Of a stretch of 64,000 nucleotides of DNA, positions 11,217-22,429 are shown in pieces. The first letter of the stretch is position 1. Each line of letters opens with the position of its first letter. Source of the DNA: Isoetes taiwanensis (taxonomy: Eukaryota; Streptophyta; Lycopodiopsida; Isoetales; Isoetaceae); contig JAJEKV010000075.1 in the NCBI GenBank assembly GCA_021234155.1, forward strand, positions 2,719,280 through 2,783,279, in the 5' to 3' direction. The position numbers were made by a program, and so were the translations under genes. The notes below the pieces were generated by a model, which was given only the letters and a program-made list of their open reading frames with translations, was not told the origin of the DNA and searched no databases.

Positions 11217-11980
11217 CTGCACTTTATTTGAATTTTTTGAGTGAGGCACACGCGCGATATGGAGAACTTGATGAAGCTTTAAAACATAATAGCTTGAGTA
11301 TTTCAGAAGACTAAAGTCCTTTAGAAGCCAAATTGCATTCATCAAACAAGTTCTATTTCAGTCCCCCTTTTTTGTCATCAATCTTGGCATCGAATCCATC
11401 TCTTGAGTTTCGTCAGCAAAACTTTTATCACGATGTGATCCGCTACATGAGTTTCATGTTGTAAAGTCTTCTAAGATTATGGCTGTAAACCCAGTAATCA
11501 TCCCCAGTTTGATACTTCTCATTTTGGCAGGGCCTTTCTATAGGAATTTCCTGTAGCTAGCTATGAGGACTTTTAGATATTCTAGAAATTAATTAATAAT
11601 GATTATTTTAGTGAATGAGCTATTTTAACTCTGATTATTGTTTGGAATTAAACCTCGATAATATTTTAGTGAATCAGCTATGTTAACTCTGATATTTCTC
11701 TTTGTTCTTTAGCTAGACATTGATTTTTATAGTGGCTTTTACCTGAAGCAAAGAATGTGACACCAATCCTAGGTGGAAAAGGTACAACTCACTAGATGCC
11801 CTTTTTTACAGATATAAATGTGTTATGACTTCGTTGATAAGTGTAGCTTCTTATGGCCAAATGGGCAATAGCTTTTGCAGGGTTTAGTTCAGTCTGTTGA
11901 TGTGTTGCATGTTTGCCATTTGGATCATCATGTTCAGATTGTTTTAAGATCTTTCTAAGCTTCTTAACCCTGTTCTTCAG

Positions 11981-12490
11981 ACCTCTAATATTATTGCTTG
12001 CAAAGCTGAGGAGTGGGTAGAAACAGAGAACTGTTTAAATGCATGTGGTCTGGAGAAGATAACTGTGGGCATGTCTTCTGATGGGCTTCTCCAAAAGAAA
12101 TTTGCTCAGAAGATATGCTCTCCTACTTGCCAGAACAACTACCCTAACATTGTTGATCTCTACATCAAGCTTGCTGTTGGAGAAGGTAAATGAAATGTCC
12201 TTTGCAATGTAATGTATAGATAATTGCATGTTCTGTTATCTCTAAACAGCCTGAGCCTGCCCATTACCTCTTTCAAAATTATCCAATGTACATTTTTTTG
12301 CAACAGTCTGATCCTACTTCTAAATGCATTTTATCTCAGGTTCCATTGTGAACTTTGTTCCCTTTCCTAGGTCCCCTTTTTACATTTTTTGCAGAATTGC
12401 TTTCAAGGGATCCGTACTAACTATACAAGTAATCTTTCCATTTATGCAGGGGTTTACCTTACTAGGGTCTCTCCCATCTTCTCTCTCTAG
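11981..12490 (+). pseudogene. PAR1-family fragment, C-terminus lost
   Basis: Exon 11981-12185 is flanked by TTCTTCAG and GTAAAT and encodes 68 residues with the PAR1 (photoassimilate-responsive protein 1) pattern: ENCLNACGLEKITVGMSSD, ICSPTCQNN, YPNIVDLYIKLAVGEG. After an intron, a second exon starts at 12450 after TTTATGCAG in matching phase and gives GVYL, as in the family. It then runs into CT-rich minisatellite sequence and stops at 12488-12490. PAR1 proteins are small secreted Cys-rich plant proteins of unclear function. The signal-peptide exon (family ENLP...C...GxRC) was not found upstream. The gene is therefore missing both ends. Confidence 0.8.
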
Positions 12491-12705
12491 CGCCTTGCCC
12501 ACATTCTCTCTCTAGCGCCTTGCCCACATTCTCTCTCTAGCTCTCTTTAGCTCACATTCTCTCTCTAACGCCTAGCTCACATTCTCTCTCTAGCTCTCTT
12601 TGGCTCACTTTCTCTCTCTAGCCTTCTCTTACCTTCTTCCTTTTTCCACCGTCTCTCTAGCCTTCTTTCTCTCTCTGCTCTGTCTCTCTGGCCTTTCTCT
12701 CTCTA
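12470..12705. repeat. CT-rich minisatellite
   Basis: Imperfect array of about 25-bp units built from TCTCTCTCTAG plus CGCCTTGCCCACAT or CTCTTTAGCTCACAT variants. It directly replaces the PAR1 coding continuation and precedes LINE2. Confidence 0.9.
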
Positions 12706-13147
12706 CATCCTATCAAGGCGACCCATGGCGCGCCAATAGAGTGTTCCAGGTTCTAGAACACTCAAAATTCGCTGGATCTGTCGCCTTCTCTTCTTTTCCC
12801 ATTTCAACCTATTCCAAAAAGCTCATTCAAACCAAGCCCATACCAAAAGTATTCGACAAGATGGCGAATCAACCTCCCCCACGAGTTGAACCCCCCAAAA
12901 ACCCCGTCTGCGAACAACTGAGGGCGGGCATCGTTTATGCTTTTAAACATCTTTCAATTCTTCATAGCACTTTAACTCTTTAACCCCCATCCATACCATA
13001 CAACTTCATGGCCGCTTGAGCCCCTTGCCTGACCCCATTTAGAGGGGAGACATTCCCATTGACCCAGCCCCACAGGGAGAACCAGGGGAGGGGCCGCCGC
13101 GAAAATGGACCCGGTCAGATAACAAAGACAAGGGAGAAACCTCTTCC

Positions 13148-14250
13148 ATGAGGAGGGAAGCCCGGGCGAAGGCCCAATCTATGAGATTGACTCGGGAGAT
13201 GGATGAAGGCTGCTCAAGCCCGACACAGGCGCAGACGAGGGCCATGAAACAAATTGGAGGAACAGTCGAGAGTAATGTAACCCGGATTGCGGGGATTGAT
13301 AGTAGAGATACTGATCCTCGGCGTCCCATGTGCTCAAAAAACGGTTGGCAGCGGAAAGGCAAATGGTTTCTGAGATGGAGACCCGCATGCGGCGGTTTAG
13401 AAGACGGGCTTCGCTGGCCCACTTTGAGAGGCAACAGATAAGCGTGGCCTTGCCGACTTGGCGCAGCTTCAGCGTGGATTCCCTCCTCACCACCATGGAG
13501 ACTATGGCGCGACAAGCGTGGTGTTGAGCAGATATGGTGGCAACTATTTCCCGCCAAGTCTGCCGGGGGTATGCCACCGTGATACCTGAACGCCCGAGCC
13601 ATCGCCGGCCCGCAGCCGAGCTAAGAACCCCGCAGAGTAGGGTCAGACACAAGATCAGGAGATTCGGGAGCTCAAAGCAACCATTGCCCAACAAGGCAGC
13701 GGCCTCCATGCTGAGGTCCATGAACACCTGCGGCACTGCACAAATGAGTTGGCCAAGCAGCGTAGATTCCAACAGAGCTAGGCTCCCCACTCCGTGCGCC
13801 AGAGGCCGAACACGGGACAGCTAAGCCGCGACGCGTTCACAACCCATAGGTCGCCAAACAAGTGCATGTGCACACCACCACCTCCTCCATCTCGCACACC
13901 ACATCGCCTCCGCTGTGAGCAGCCCACACACTCCAGCCAACAGTATCACTGCTGGGATGACAGCTAATATTGCCCCTCGACTCGCTGAGCGGCCAGGAGC
14001 AGAGCCGACGCCATAATGTGGTGGTGCGTGGCCTCTCTGACGGGCGGAGAAGATCTCACCAAGTTTATCTCGTGATGAGATCCTATCTCAATGGCATTCC
14101 CGACCACGGTACACATTGCTAGAGCAAGTCAGCCTTTGGGACTCGCCACAGATTGCCTTGCTCGTTGTCACCTTCACGGTGGCGCACATGCGAAAGTACG
14201 AGGCCATCCTGCGTCGAGTAGGTAAATCAAGGGGACTGCTTCGTATGTCG
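13148..14250 (+). pseudogene. LINE2 ORF1-like region
   Basis: Fragments in several frames look like an L1-type ORF1. There is a heptad-rich stretch (LKKRLAAERQMVSEMETRMRR at about 13330-13395), a second one (EIRELKATIAQQGSGLHAEV, then LRHCTNELAKQRRF, at about 13655-13785), and later an RRHNVVVRGL segment near 14005-14035 that recalls the RRM start of L1 ORF1 proteins. ORF1 proteins trimerise by coiled coil and bind RNA. No continuous frame survives. Confidence 0.5.
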
Positions 14251-14559
14251 ACCAGATCTCACCCTCGATGCAACAGGAGTCCCGCCTCGCAGCACCCGGT
14301 ACAAAATCGCACGCCCGCCGGGAGGGGGCTGTGCCTTGTCCGGGGCAAGCCAGCATTTTCAGCGGGCGCCAATAAATCGCCGATGCAATGCGTCGCCGCC
14401 GCTACTCCCTCCTAGCTTCTTCCGCCGCCATTTTGCCCCTATTGCACCTCCTCGCCCCACCGCTCGACGGGCTTTCAGCGCCGCTGCTCCCCCCCCCGCA
14501 AATCGGGCGGATCATCGGCGTCCACATCAATGCCAACAAATAGGGCCGTACCTCCGGAT

Positions 14560-15609
14560 GGTGTCTTGGGAACCGCGGGGCTTCCCACAGCGTAAAGGCG
14601 AGTCTCAACTCTATTGCACCAGATATGGATCTCATTTTCCTCATGGAAACATGGGAGCATGCGAGGCACCTGAACCACTGGGACCTCGGGCTATCACATT
14701 TTTCGATTGTTCAATGAGTGCACATGTGCTTAGCGAGGGCATGGCGGGGTTACTGCTACTACCGCGCAAACTTGAGGCACTCGATCTCGTTGCACAAAAT
14801 TACAATCGCTACTTGTGGGTGGGTGCTGCGTCGCGATGACGCGGTGTGACACTCTCCTCATAGCAAAGATGCTACTTTCCGCATGCCGAGCAACTTTTTA
14901 TAACACTCATTCGGATGTGGATCGATTGAAGCCCTATGTCGATCTATATGATGACATACAACAAAGACAAAACGGTTAGGCGGGGTTATGTTGCTTGGCG
15001 ACTTTTAATGCACGCATACGGGGCCGGCGGGTTCCAAAATTTGAGCCCCCTCGCGAGGGGCGCCTTGCGCTTGAACCCCGCAGAGGTGGCTTGGTCAAGG
15101 ATATCGACCTTGCCCATATTTCGCGGCTATGGCGTGCGGTTGTTGTTCTTTGGGTAGTATCTTTGATCCGGTTATTTGTAATGGGTTGGCACAATGGCCG
15201 CCTTCCAATTTCCGCACTTGTAGACCCGAAGAACCAAGGGGTGGCTCCGTGTAGTGGATTATCTCACTGGTTGAGGAAACGGGATCGCACTGGTTACTCA
15301 TTTTTCCATTGGGATAGACACTCGGACGAAGAAGTAGACTCGGACCACCGCCCCTCGCTCATGCATCTCCATTGGGAGGCTCCTCGCATCTATCGCCTCA
15401 ACACACCGGGTGCCCCAAATTCGTCAGGCTATGACCGTCACAGGACCTATGCCCTACCGCTTGAGCATGATCTGGCGGGATCACCGCAACTCCCCACACT
15501 TGAAGAGCACCGTTCACCGACTCACCCGCCCTCGACGGCCATGGAAAGATGCTTTGGGAGAGGCCGCTCATCTAACCTAACCTCGCACTACCACCTTCCC
15601 CGCAAATGA
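14560..15609 (+). pseudogene. LINE2 endonuclease domain
   Basis: The GDFNARI catalytic motif is recoverable at about 14985-15010 but is split by one extra T: the frame before reads VMLLGDF and the frame after starts NARIRG. The frame 14995-15609 carries SDHRPS at about 15338-15355, the C-terminal catalytic SDH motif of APE-type endonucleases. Upstream sequence (about 14560-14840) has the beta-strand/helix pattern of the domain N-terminus. The frameshift inactivates this copy. Confidence 0.75.
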
Positions 15610-15619
15610 TGGTTTGATG

Positions 15620-17152
15620 ATGAGTGTCGGGAGCTCAAATGCGCATTACTCCGCAAGTCAGCGATCCTATCTCCCTACCCTGGGCCGGGCCGGGCCAATA
15701 CCGCTCCTTTCTCAAGAACAAGAAGGCCAGATACCTCGCAGAGCATCGCCTAGATGTTTGGTCTCCCCGGACCGCACCCCAGACATTCTCGAGAAGGGTC
15801 TTGAGCAAGCCCGCATGTACCCACGGGGACATCACCTCGAGCAATGGGTACAAGATTTTCATAGCTTGGTTATGCGACCGCACATATAGGCATGTGACCC
15901 TCAATGCCCGCCAACTACCGCACTATTATGGTCAGCTCTCTCTTTGCAAAACCGTTGGCGGAATCCTTGAGCAAATGCAATACTGATAATATGGGCGAGA
16001 AAATGGAGGTGCGAAGCTCTACACGAGGCGCTTTTTGGCCCGAACATTCCACCATTGATCATATCTTCACTCTGCGCACATTGATTGAGGATAGCGGGAA
16101 TCACCGCAGAACCTCGCATTGTTGTTTCGTGGATTTTGCAAAAGCTGCTCGACACGTTACCCCGCAACAAGCTATGGGACGGATTGCGTACCGGGGACCC
16201 ACGGACTTGCGAGAATCAAGATATAGGCTGTAGCATGCTCAAAGCCAGATCACATCGGCAGCCGGTGGCGATCAGTAGCATTGGAGTGCGTCCGGGGTTG
16301 CCCCTCTCCCCCACACTCTTTGGCCTTTATATTGATCGATTCGGAAGATTGGCTCTCGAAAGCATGGAGGTGCTTGATCTCATCTCATGCATCACACAAT
16401 CCGGCAACTCATATATGCCGACGATGTCAACCTCATGGCCTATACTCCGGAGGACATGCAACGCCACCGGATGCTCTTGACACTTTTTGCCAATTCTTCG
16501 CATGCGAAGTTAACTTGGCCAAAACTAGGGTGCCGCTAATTGCTTCATCCCCGGCCAAAGGCTTCCCACATTCACTTACCAGGGGCAAGAGGTAGAGGTG
16601 GCTCCACCTACAAGTACTTGGGGATTGAGTTCTCAACTACCACCCATTGGGATGCGGCTATCGGGTTAAGTGGGTCACTCTGCTGGTTGGAAAGCACTAT
16701 ATGCCATGCAGAACAACAACCACGCGGGCAGTTGTATGCCCGGGGTCACCAAATACATTTGTTTCGGGCCTTGGTTGAGCCGGGTCCTTTTGTATGGGGC
16801 AGAAGTGTGGGTTCCTGGTGATATCCCTCAACACTGGAATGACCTCGAAAGCAGTGTGCGGCCTTCTTGGCACGGGCCCCGGGTGAAGTCCACAGTTCCG
16901 CACTGCATCCTACTCAGAGACGGGCTTTCTACCCTTCAACGGGCTGCATTGGAATGCCATATCGCTTACTTCAAAAGGTGGTCGCTATGGCTGATACATG
17001 CTTGCCCGACCTTGCTTTGGCCACGGCGATGGGTCCCCAAATTCGAAATCCTCAATGAAAAGACAAGCAAGCTCGGTGGTTCTCATACCGGGTGTGCAGC
17101 AAAACAGATGCGCATGTGTCGGGACAAAAAAGATCGCCCGCATTACACTTAA
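15620..17152 (+). pseudogene. LINE2 reverse transcriptase, broken
   Basis: Pieces in different frames: NYRTIMVSSLFAK (about 15908-15946), CCFVDFAKAA (motif A, near 16120-16150, with the catalytic-site residues altered from AFDTV), GVRPGLPLSPTLFGLYID (motif B, about 16283-16336; QG replaced by PG), LIYADDVNLMAY (motif C, about 16410-16445), YKYLGIEF (about 16607-16630), and LYGAEVWVPGDI in the thumb region. RT activity would have primed at nicked target DNA. Multiple frameshifts abolish it. Confidence 0.88.
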
Positions 17153-17612
17153 ACTATAATAGATGCTACTTTCCTTCGCAAGCTTTGGGATGCGAGGCTC
17201 GGACGCGTTAAGTCGGCACACTATCGCCAGCCAAGTCAATCCTAGGCTTACAAGAGGCCCACACCAAGATTTTGTACACCCAAATTACCATGAAGAAGCA
17301 TAGACTTATAGCTTCCATTCAAGACGGGTGCACATCGCCCCGCATTGAAATAGGGCGTTGGGCTCGAAGCACGAGAGCAAAGGCTTTGCCGGTGTTGCCA
17401 CCGTATGCGATTGAGGATGAATGTCATGCCCTCCGGATCGCCCAAAGATTTGCCCATATCTCGGCGATATGTTCGATTACTAGTGCCCGCCAGCCGTTGC
17501 ATCGATTATTGACTACGGGCGGCCGGGTTTGTTGGGGTCATACCTCCAGGAGGTTATGGATGCACGGACTCGTTTGTGTCCTACGGGACGGTATTGAACT
17601 GTCCTATGCAAT

Positions 17613-17704
17613 TGTATAGTGTGCCAGCATGTTTATTACTGCTAAGGTTTTTCCCTCGAAAACCCTTCGGGGCGGGGGGTTTTTTAATCCTGTCAGTAAT
17701 ACGC
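17613..17704 (+). repeat. Hairpin module in the LINE2 3' UTR, shared with R1
   Basis: GTTTATTACT and AGTAATACGC arms enclose GGTTTTTCCCTCGAAAAC and a G-rich core ending GGTTTTTTAATCC. The same module, with arms GCCGAAGG/TTATCAC, sits inside R1 copies at 19161-19242 and about 29674-29757. Confidence 0.75.
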
Positions 17705-17787
17705 TTGCTGCTCTCTTTTTGTTTGGGTCCCATAGGCCAATTGGTCTCCGTGGACGCTAAAAACCTATTCTATTCTATTCTATTCTT

Positions 17788-18840
17788 CCAGGGGATGTGC
17801 AACTTTTTGAAGCCTACTCCCCGCAGACTGATTGGGGAGGTTGAGTTTGACAGAAGTTTAAGCGCCTTACTTACAACCTGGGACCAAGATATAGCATCTG
17901 CTCCTACTCCTTCACTCCCAGAAGTTTACGATCTACAAGGAAGTTATTGTCGGCTCCATTGTATATACCCTAGGCATTTATTCTACAGAGCATCAATTTT
18001 TGGTTCTCTCATGATAAAAGTGTTGTGGATCCTTCCCCGTAAACAAAACCTATATGTATAGCATATTTATTGTTTATTATGTCTAAGCAACAATCAAGCA
18101 AGAGGTCTAATTTCATTTTCCACCATTCCTCAAAGATGGGGTTTTGAAGGTATTTTTGTAACTTTGATAGTATAACTAGCATTAGACTCTTTTGATCTTG
18201 GGTTTTCAGTTTTTGTTGCTCTTCTTCAACATGCAACAATAGTTAGAAGTTAAGTCTTTCTTTGCTTTCAATCTATCTTATGTAGCTCAACAATTTTGAT
18301 TAAGCGATATCAATCTTCATGAGCAGATTATCAATATTCGCCTCCAATCTAGTGTTGTCGTAGAGGTAGCACCTTAATTGATATGTGTATCAAATGCTTT
18401 TGTCGTGAGGAAGCAATCATGTGTAACAATCATTGCAATAAAGGTCATTTTGTGTTTTCCTTTTCAATTTATTAACGGTATTGGCTTCTGTGTTTCTGTG
18501 TTCTATGTTCTTAAGATGCAGCTGTGGTTATATCTTTGAGCTCGCAGTTAGAAGGCGCCTGTGTCTTTGTGGAAATTCAAGAGCATTGCATGGAGTAGTC
18601 CCGATCAGAAGGCCCTTTGTGCACCCATGTACATCAAGTATGCCAAGAACCTTTTATCTTCGTGCAAATATAAGTGCATGCATGTACATCAAGTATGCCA
18701 AGAACCTATCTTTTCACATCTGTGCACATCAGATGTTTCAAAAGCCTTCCTTTTTATATGCTTGAGGGTACAATATGCAAGCATCACATTTATTCTAGGG
18801 TTTTCTAAAGAAGTTAATTAAAGCTTTGTAATGTGGTCGT
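17788..18840 (+). other. Exon-like open stretch, then non-coding
   Basis: Directly after the LINE2 tail an open stretch (about 17790-18060) encodes EVEFDRSLSALLTTWDQDI and PSLPEVYDLQGSYC. I do not recognise it, and it has no start of its own. The remainder is AT-rich with no gene. A short repeat, CATGTACATCAAGTATGCCA, occurs twice near 18626 and 18681. Confidence 0.35.
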
Positions 18841-18970
18841 CCTATTTCGTGCAAAACCATTCATCCAAGATCTTAGGAGAACGGAATATCTAGAAACAGC
18901 AAACTCCTATTCCGTGTAAAACCATTCATCCAAGATCTTATTAGAACGGAATATCTAGAAACAGCAATTC
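18841..18970. repeat. Tandem duplication, 2 x 65 bp
   Basis: Units 18841-18905 and 18906-18970 (CCTATTYCGTG ... CTAGAAACAGCAA) abut the left end of R1 copy A. Confidence 0.92.
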
Positions 18971-19643
18971 TAGAATGGGGCTCGCATGAAACCAACAAAC
19001 CGTCCGATAGGCTTCTCATTCATCTCCGCAGATTTTCTACAATGGTGGACAGTGGGTAGCCGCACACATGCGAACTACCCACGAAAAATAAAGGGAAAAT
19101 CCAATTATATCATTTGGACCCCAAAAAAAACAATGCTAATAGATGAGTGGCTGATGTACCTGCCGAAAGCTTATCACCGGGATAAAAAAAACCCCGCCCT
19201 TTCGGGTTTTCAAGAAAAAACTCCAGTGATAAGCCTTCGGCAAGGGGCTTGGACAAACGTAAGGCATAGAAATCGCTCCCAAAAAACCCCCGCATGGAGA
19301 AGTCGAAACAGATGCCGCGCCAACTTGTACCTGCACATCACCAACACAACAAACGAGACAACACAAACATACCAGAGGAAAGCATCACCCAGGGGGTGGA
19401 AAAAAAGCATCACCCAGCGGGTGGAAGAAAACATGATAAACAGAAAATTGCACAATACAATAAACAAAGAAGGGGGGGAGGGTGGGTGGGTTCAAAGAGA
19501 ATAAGGTACTGCAGACGTTGATGCAGAACCACGCCTAAAATAGCGAAACCCCAACCAGAGAGGGCATGCGCCGCATGTATGCATGCAAGACATGCATGCT
19601 CGCCCCATCCTAGAATGCCGATCCGATGTCTCGGATCGATGCG
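18967..19643 (+). mobile_element. R1 repeat, copy A (TIR element)
   Basis: The left end ATTCTAGAATGGGGCTCGCATG is the inverse of GCATGCTCGCCCCATCCTAGAAT near the right end, giving about 22-bp imperfect terminal inverted repeats. After that TIR the copy closes with the palindrome CGATCCGATGTCTCGGATCG. Internally there is a long-armed hairpin (arms 19161-19177 and 19226-19242). Copies B and C share all these landmarks. Its open frames are unlike any protein I know, so it is probably a non-autonomous DNA element. Confidence 0.78.
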
Positions 19644-20019
19644 ATTCTAGAATGGGGCTCGCATGAAACCAACAAACCGCCCGACTACCAGAGAACTTCC
19701 TTATCAAACTAGAATCGAGGACGAAGGTCACAGGATGAAGGCAAAAGAAGGGCCGAGGCCGAGAAAGGACATGCCACAGCATGACAGAAACGCCAAATGG
19801 GCCAAACCAAGCAGGAAGAAGCCCCTCCCCTGCCTGGAAACAAATCAAAGAGAATAAGGTACTGCTGAGAGAAGAGGAAGCGTCGATGAGACGTTGATGC
19901 AGAACCGCGCCTAAAATAGCGAAACCCCAACTAGAGAGGGCATGCGCCGCATGCATGCATGCAAGACATGCATGCTCGCCCCATCCTAGAATGCCGATCC
20001 GATGTCTCGGATCGATGCG
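19644..20019 (+). mobile_element. R1 repeat, copy B, internally deleted, in tandem with copy A
   Basis: Begins immediately after copy A with the same left end, lacks the hairpin section, and ends in the same CATCCTAGAAT plus palindrome. The last ~150 bp duplicate 19497-19643 almost exactly. Confidence 0.8.
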
Positions 20020-22380
20020 AACGATTGCACATTCTGGATAGTCATCAAGTTTGTTCCCATGTAAATCATTTGTGGAAACGAATCAAATTATTGCGGTATG
20101 TCAAAGGTGGCCTTTGCACAGGGTTCTTATTGAGTGTATAGAGAGTTCTTATTGAGTGTATATATAGGATCATGTGTACTTTTAACCCTTAAGTCCAACA
20201 ATGTGATTACGTGATCATTGTTTCAAGATACATTGTTGTGACGCTGATGCAACATGTAATAAATCTCTAGATTTGCTGTCGGAATGCCAATGTGCTAGCA
20301 GAAACACATGACAGGAATGCCAATGTGCTAGCAGAAGCACATTGTTGTATTTCATCCCTTTTTCTGTGGCATTGTGACGTTATTAGATTCATGTTCTTGG
20401 AATGCATCCATTGTTGTAAGATATAGACAATGTTCAGATAAATAGTTGTAATTTTTTTGGTTGTGAGGATAAGAGCATCATGTTAATTTTAGCTGGCTTT
20501 CTTCCTTTTCTATATTCTAGCTATGATGTCCACTATTTGGTCTAATGAGGGTATTTTCCATGAGCAGACATAGGCAACCAGTTAATATATATCATTAGGA
20601 GTTTGGATGGGTAAATCTATTTGGTCAAGTGCATTAGAGTAGTTTTTTTACTCAGTTATTCTGTGGTGGAACTAATATTTTTCAGCAATATGCAAATTTT
20701 CATATCATAACAAGTAGGATCCCTAAAGTCCAATATATGTCATCAGGAGTTTGGGGGTGAATCTATCTGCTCAAGTGCATTAGTAGTTTTATTTACAAAG
20801 AACATTAGAGTACATTAGAGTAGTACTTTTATTTGTTCGACAATATCCAGTTTTCCACATCACAACACGAAGGATTTCCTCAAGAGAGTATTATTATCTG
20901 CAAGTGCAACTCTTTGTATTCTGAATTATTTTGTAACAAATTGTTAATGTCAATGTTGATGAGATTGTTGAATGTCAATTTTGATTAAACCAATAAACTG
21001 GCAACTTTATGAAATCAGTAAACATTTGCCCAACCTGAATTTGTTTCTGCTTTGCAATTAGCAACCCAACATTAGCCACTACAGTTCAACACAACACAAG
21101 ATTAATACAATTGTCAACTGCAATAAATGCAAGAATACCAACTAGCAACCCAAGACTAACAACTCCAACTAGCAACCCAACATGAACAACTTAGAATATC
21201 AACTTGCAACCCAACATGAACAACTTAGAACTTCACTAAATACGAGACAAAATTATCGTCATTGAGGTGACTATAATAAATGCAAAATACATAAAATATA
21301 TTGTCTAGCAATAGTTTAAATACAACGATCATAAGATTTGGCACTAATATGATTACTTTCTATGAAATTGAAACATGTAGAATTGTGCTTGGCCAAAGAA
21401 AAATTGGAAAAAGAACGAAGATTCCTGAAGTTTTGAACCACGGGTACTTTTGAAGCTTCAAGCCAGTTATTGCACTGGAAATGTCCAAGCTTTGGTATTT
21501 GAAATACGTGTGGCAAGAATACAAATTGTGTGTTCCATTGTTGCACTGGAAATACCACCTACACCAATCCTAGGTGTCATGGTTGTGCAACTTGGTAAGT
21601 TCAATACATTTTTTCTAATATATATGTCCTTTATAATTAATAGGTGCCAACTTCATTTTAATAATTATGCAACTTCGTTTCAATATATATGCTAGGTGCA
21701 TAAGTGTGGTGCATAAGTTTATAGCACTATTTAATAAATTGGTCTTTGCTCTTCCAATAAAAATTGCGATAGACATAAATTCTTCATTGGGCAAGCATAC
21801 AATATTGTGTTGTCATACCACACAATAGTTTTCTGAGCTTGATTATGACATAGCCACACTAAAATTGAGCCTGCATGTGTGACATCCTGAATGGAAAACC
21901 TTTCTCGAATCACTCCCCATCCTAGGACCGACCTTCAATGCTAAACTTGCTATGATGTGACATGGCCGCACTCATTGATGCACTATAAGCAGTGTCTTTT
22001 GAATGGTTGCAGATGCCATCAAAGACAAATGGGGATATAATACAAGTAACACACGGCTTCCACATAGCTTCTCATGTCTATGTCTAATAACTCTTTAAGT
22101 TTGTTGGTTTAATGATTTGTTAGTCTACTCACAAACCTTAATCCACGTCTTAACAAAATACATTATTAGCACTAGATAAAAGAACATGCTATTTATTCGA
22201 GGGGTGATTAATAGAATAGCCATCCACAATTTTAATTGATCCATGAAATATGAATGGAGTGTTATATATTTTGAGAACATTTGCAAGTCACAAACGTTAA
22301 TGCAATATATCAAATATATCAAACCATTTACTCCTGTTTGCCTATATATTTTAACACAAATTGCTCAAAGCCCCATTTCA
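20020..22380. other. Non-coding, repeat-rich AT interval
   Basis: No gene seen. It includes a 2 x 33 bp tandem duplication (20281-20346), a loose duplication around 20580-20650 and 20735-20800, and several copies of AACTAGCAACCCAA-like phrases between 21120 and 21230. Confidence 0.55.
20281..20346. repeat. Tandem duplication, 2 x 33 bp
   Basis: GGAATGCCAATGTGCTAGCA repeated with 33-bp spacing. Confidence 0.92.
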
Positions 22381-22398
22381 AGTTCATATGGACCTAAA

Positions 22399-22426
22399 GC
22401 CCGGCAACGCCGGGCACCATAACTAG
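22399..22426 (+). mobile_element. Helitron-like 3' terminus
   Basis: Perfect stem GCCCGGC-AAC-GCCGGGC (22399-22415), 7-nt spacer, then CTAG (22423-22426) followed by T and a (TA)n run. Text-book Helitron 3' end geometry. The 5' end was not identified, so the extent of the element is unknown; it could reach far upstream. Confidence 0.78.
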
Positions 22427-22429
22427 TAT

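Larger units (their letters stand above)
12706..17787 (+). mobile_element. LINE2: near full-length, decayed non-LTR retrotransposon
   Basis: A GC-rich block of about 5 kb containing ORF1-like, endonuclease, RT and C-terminal parts, all frameshifted, and ending in a (TATTC)n tail at 17764-17787. Just before the tail the 3' end reads GGGTCCCATAGGCCAATTGG and TCCGTGGACGCTAAAAA. The same terminal motif, in variants, is seen at 27872-27930 (-), 33487-33560 (-) and 38312-38370 (-), which defines a shared 3'-end family. The 5' boundary is uncertain (about 12706-12720); target-site duplications were not resolved. Confidence 0.88.

Noticed and set aside
13039-13790. Minus-strand frames of 187 and 203 codons in LINE2
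   Set aside because: They are shadows of GC-rich LINE2 ORF1 sequence and lack any domain.
18986-19504. 172-codon frame in R1 copy A as a gene
   Set aside because: Copy C keeps only part of the frame with many changes, and the frame spans hairpin arms; a non-coding repeat is simpler.
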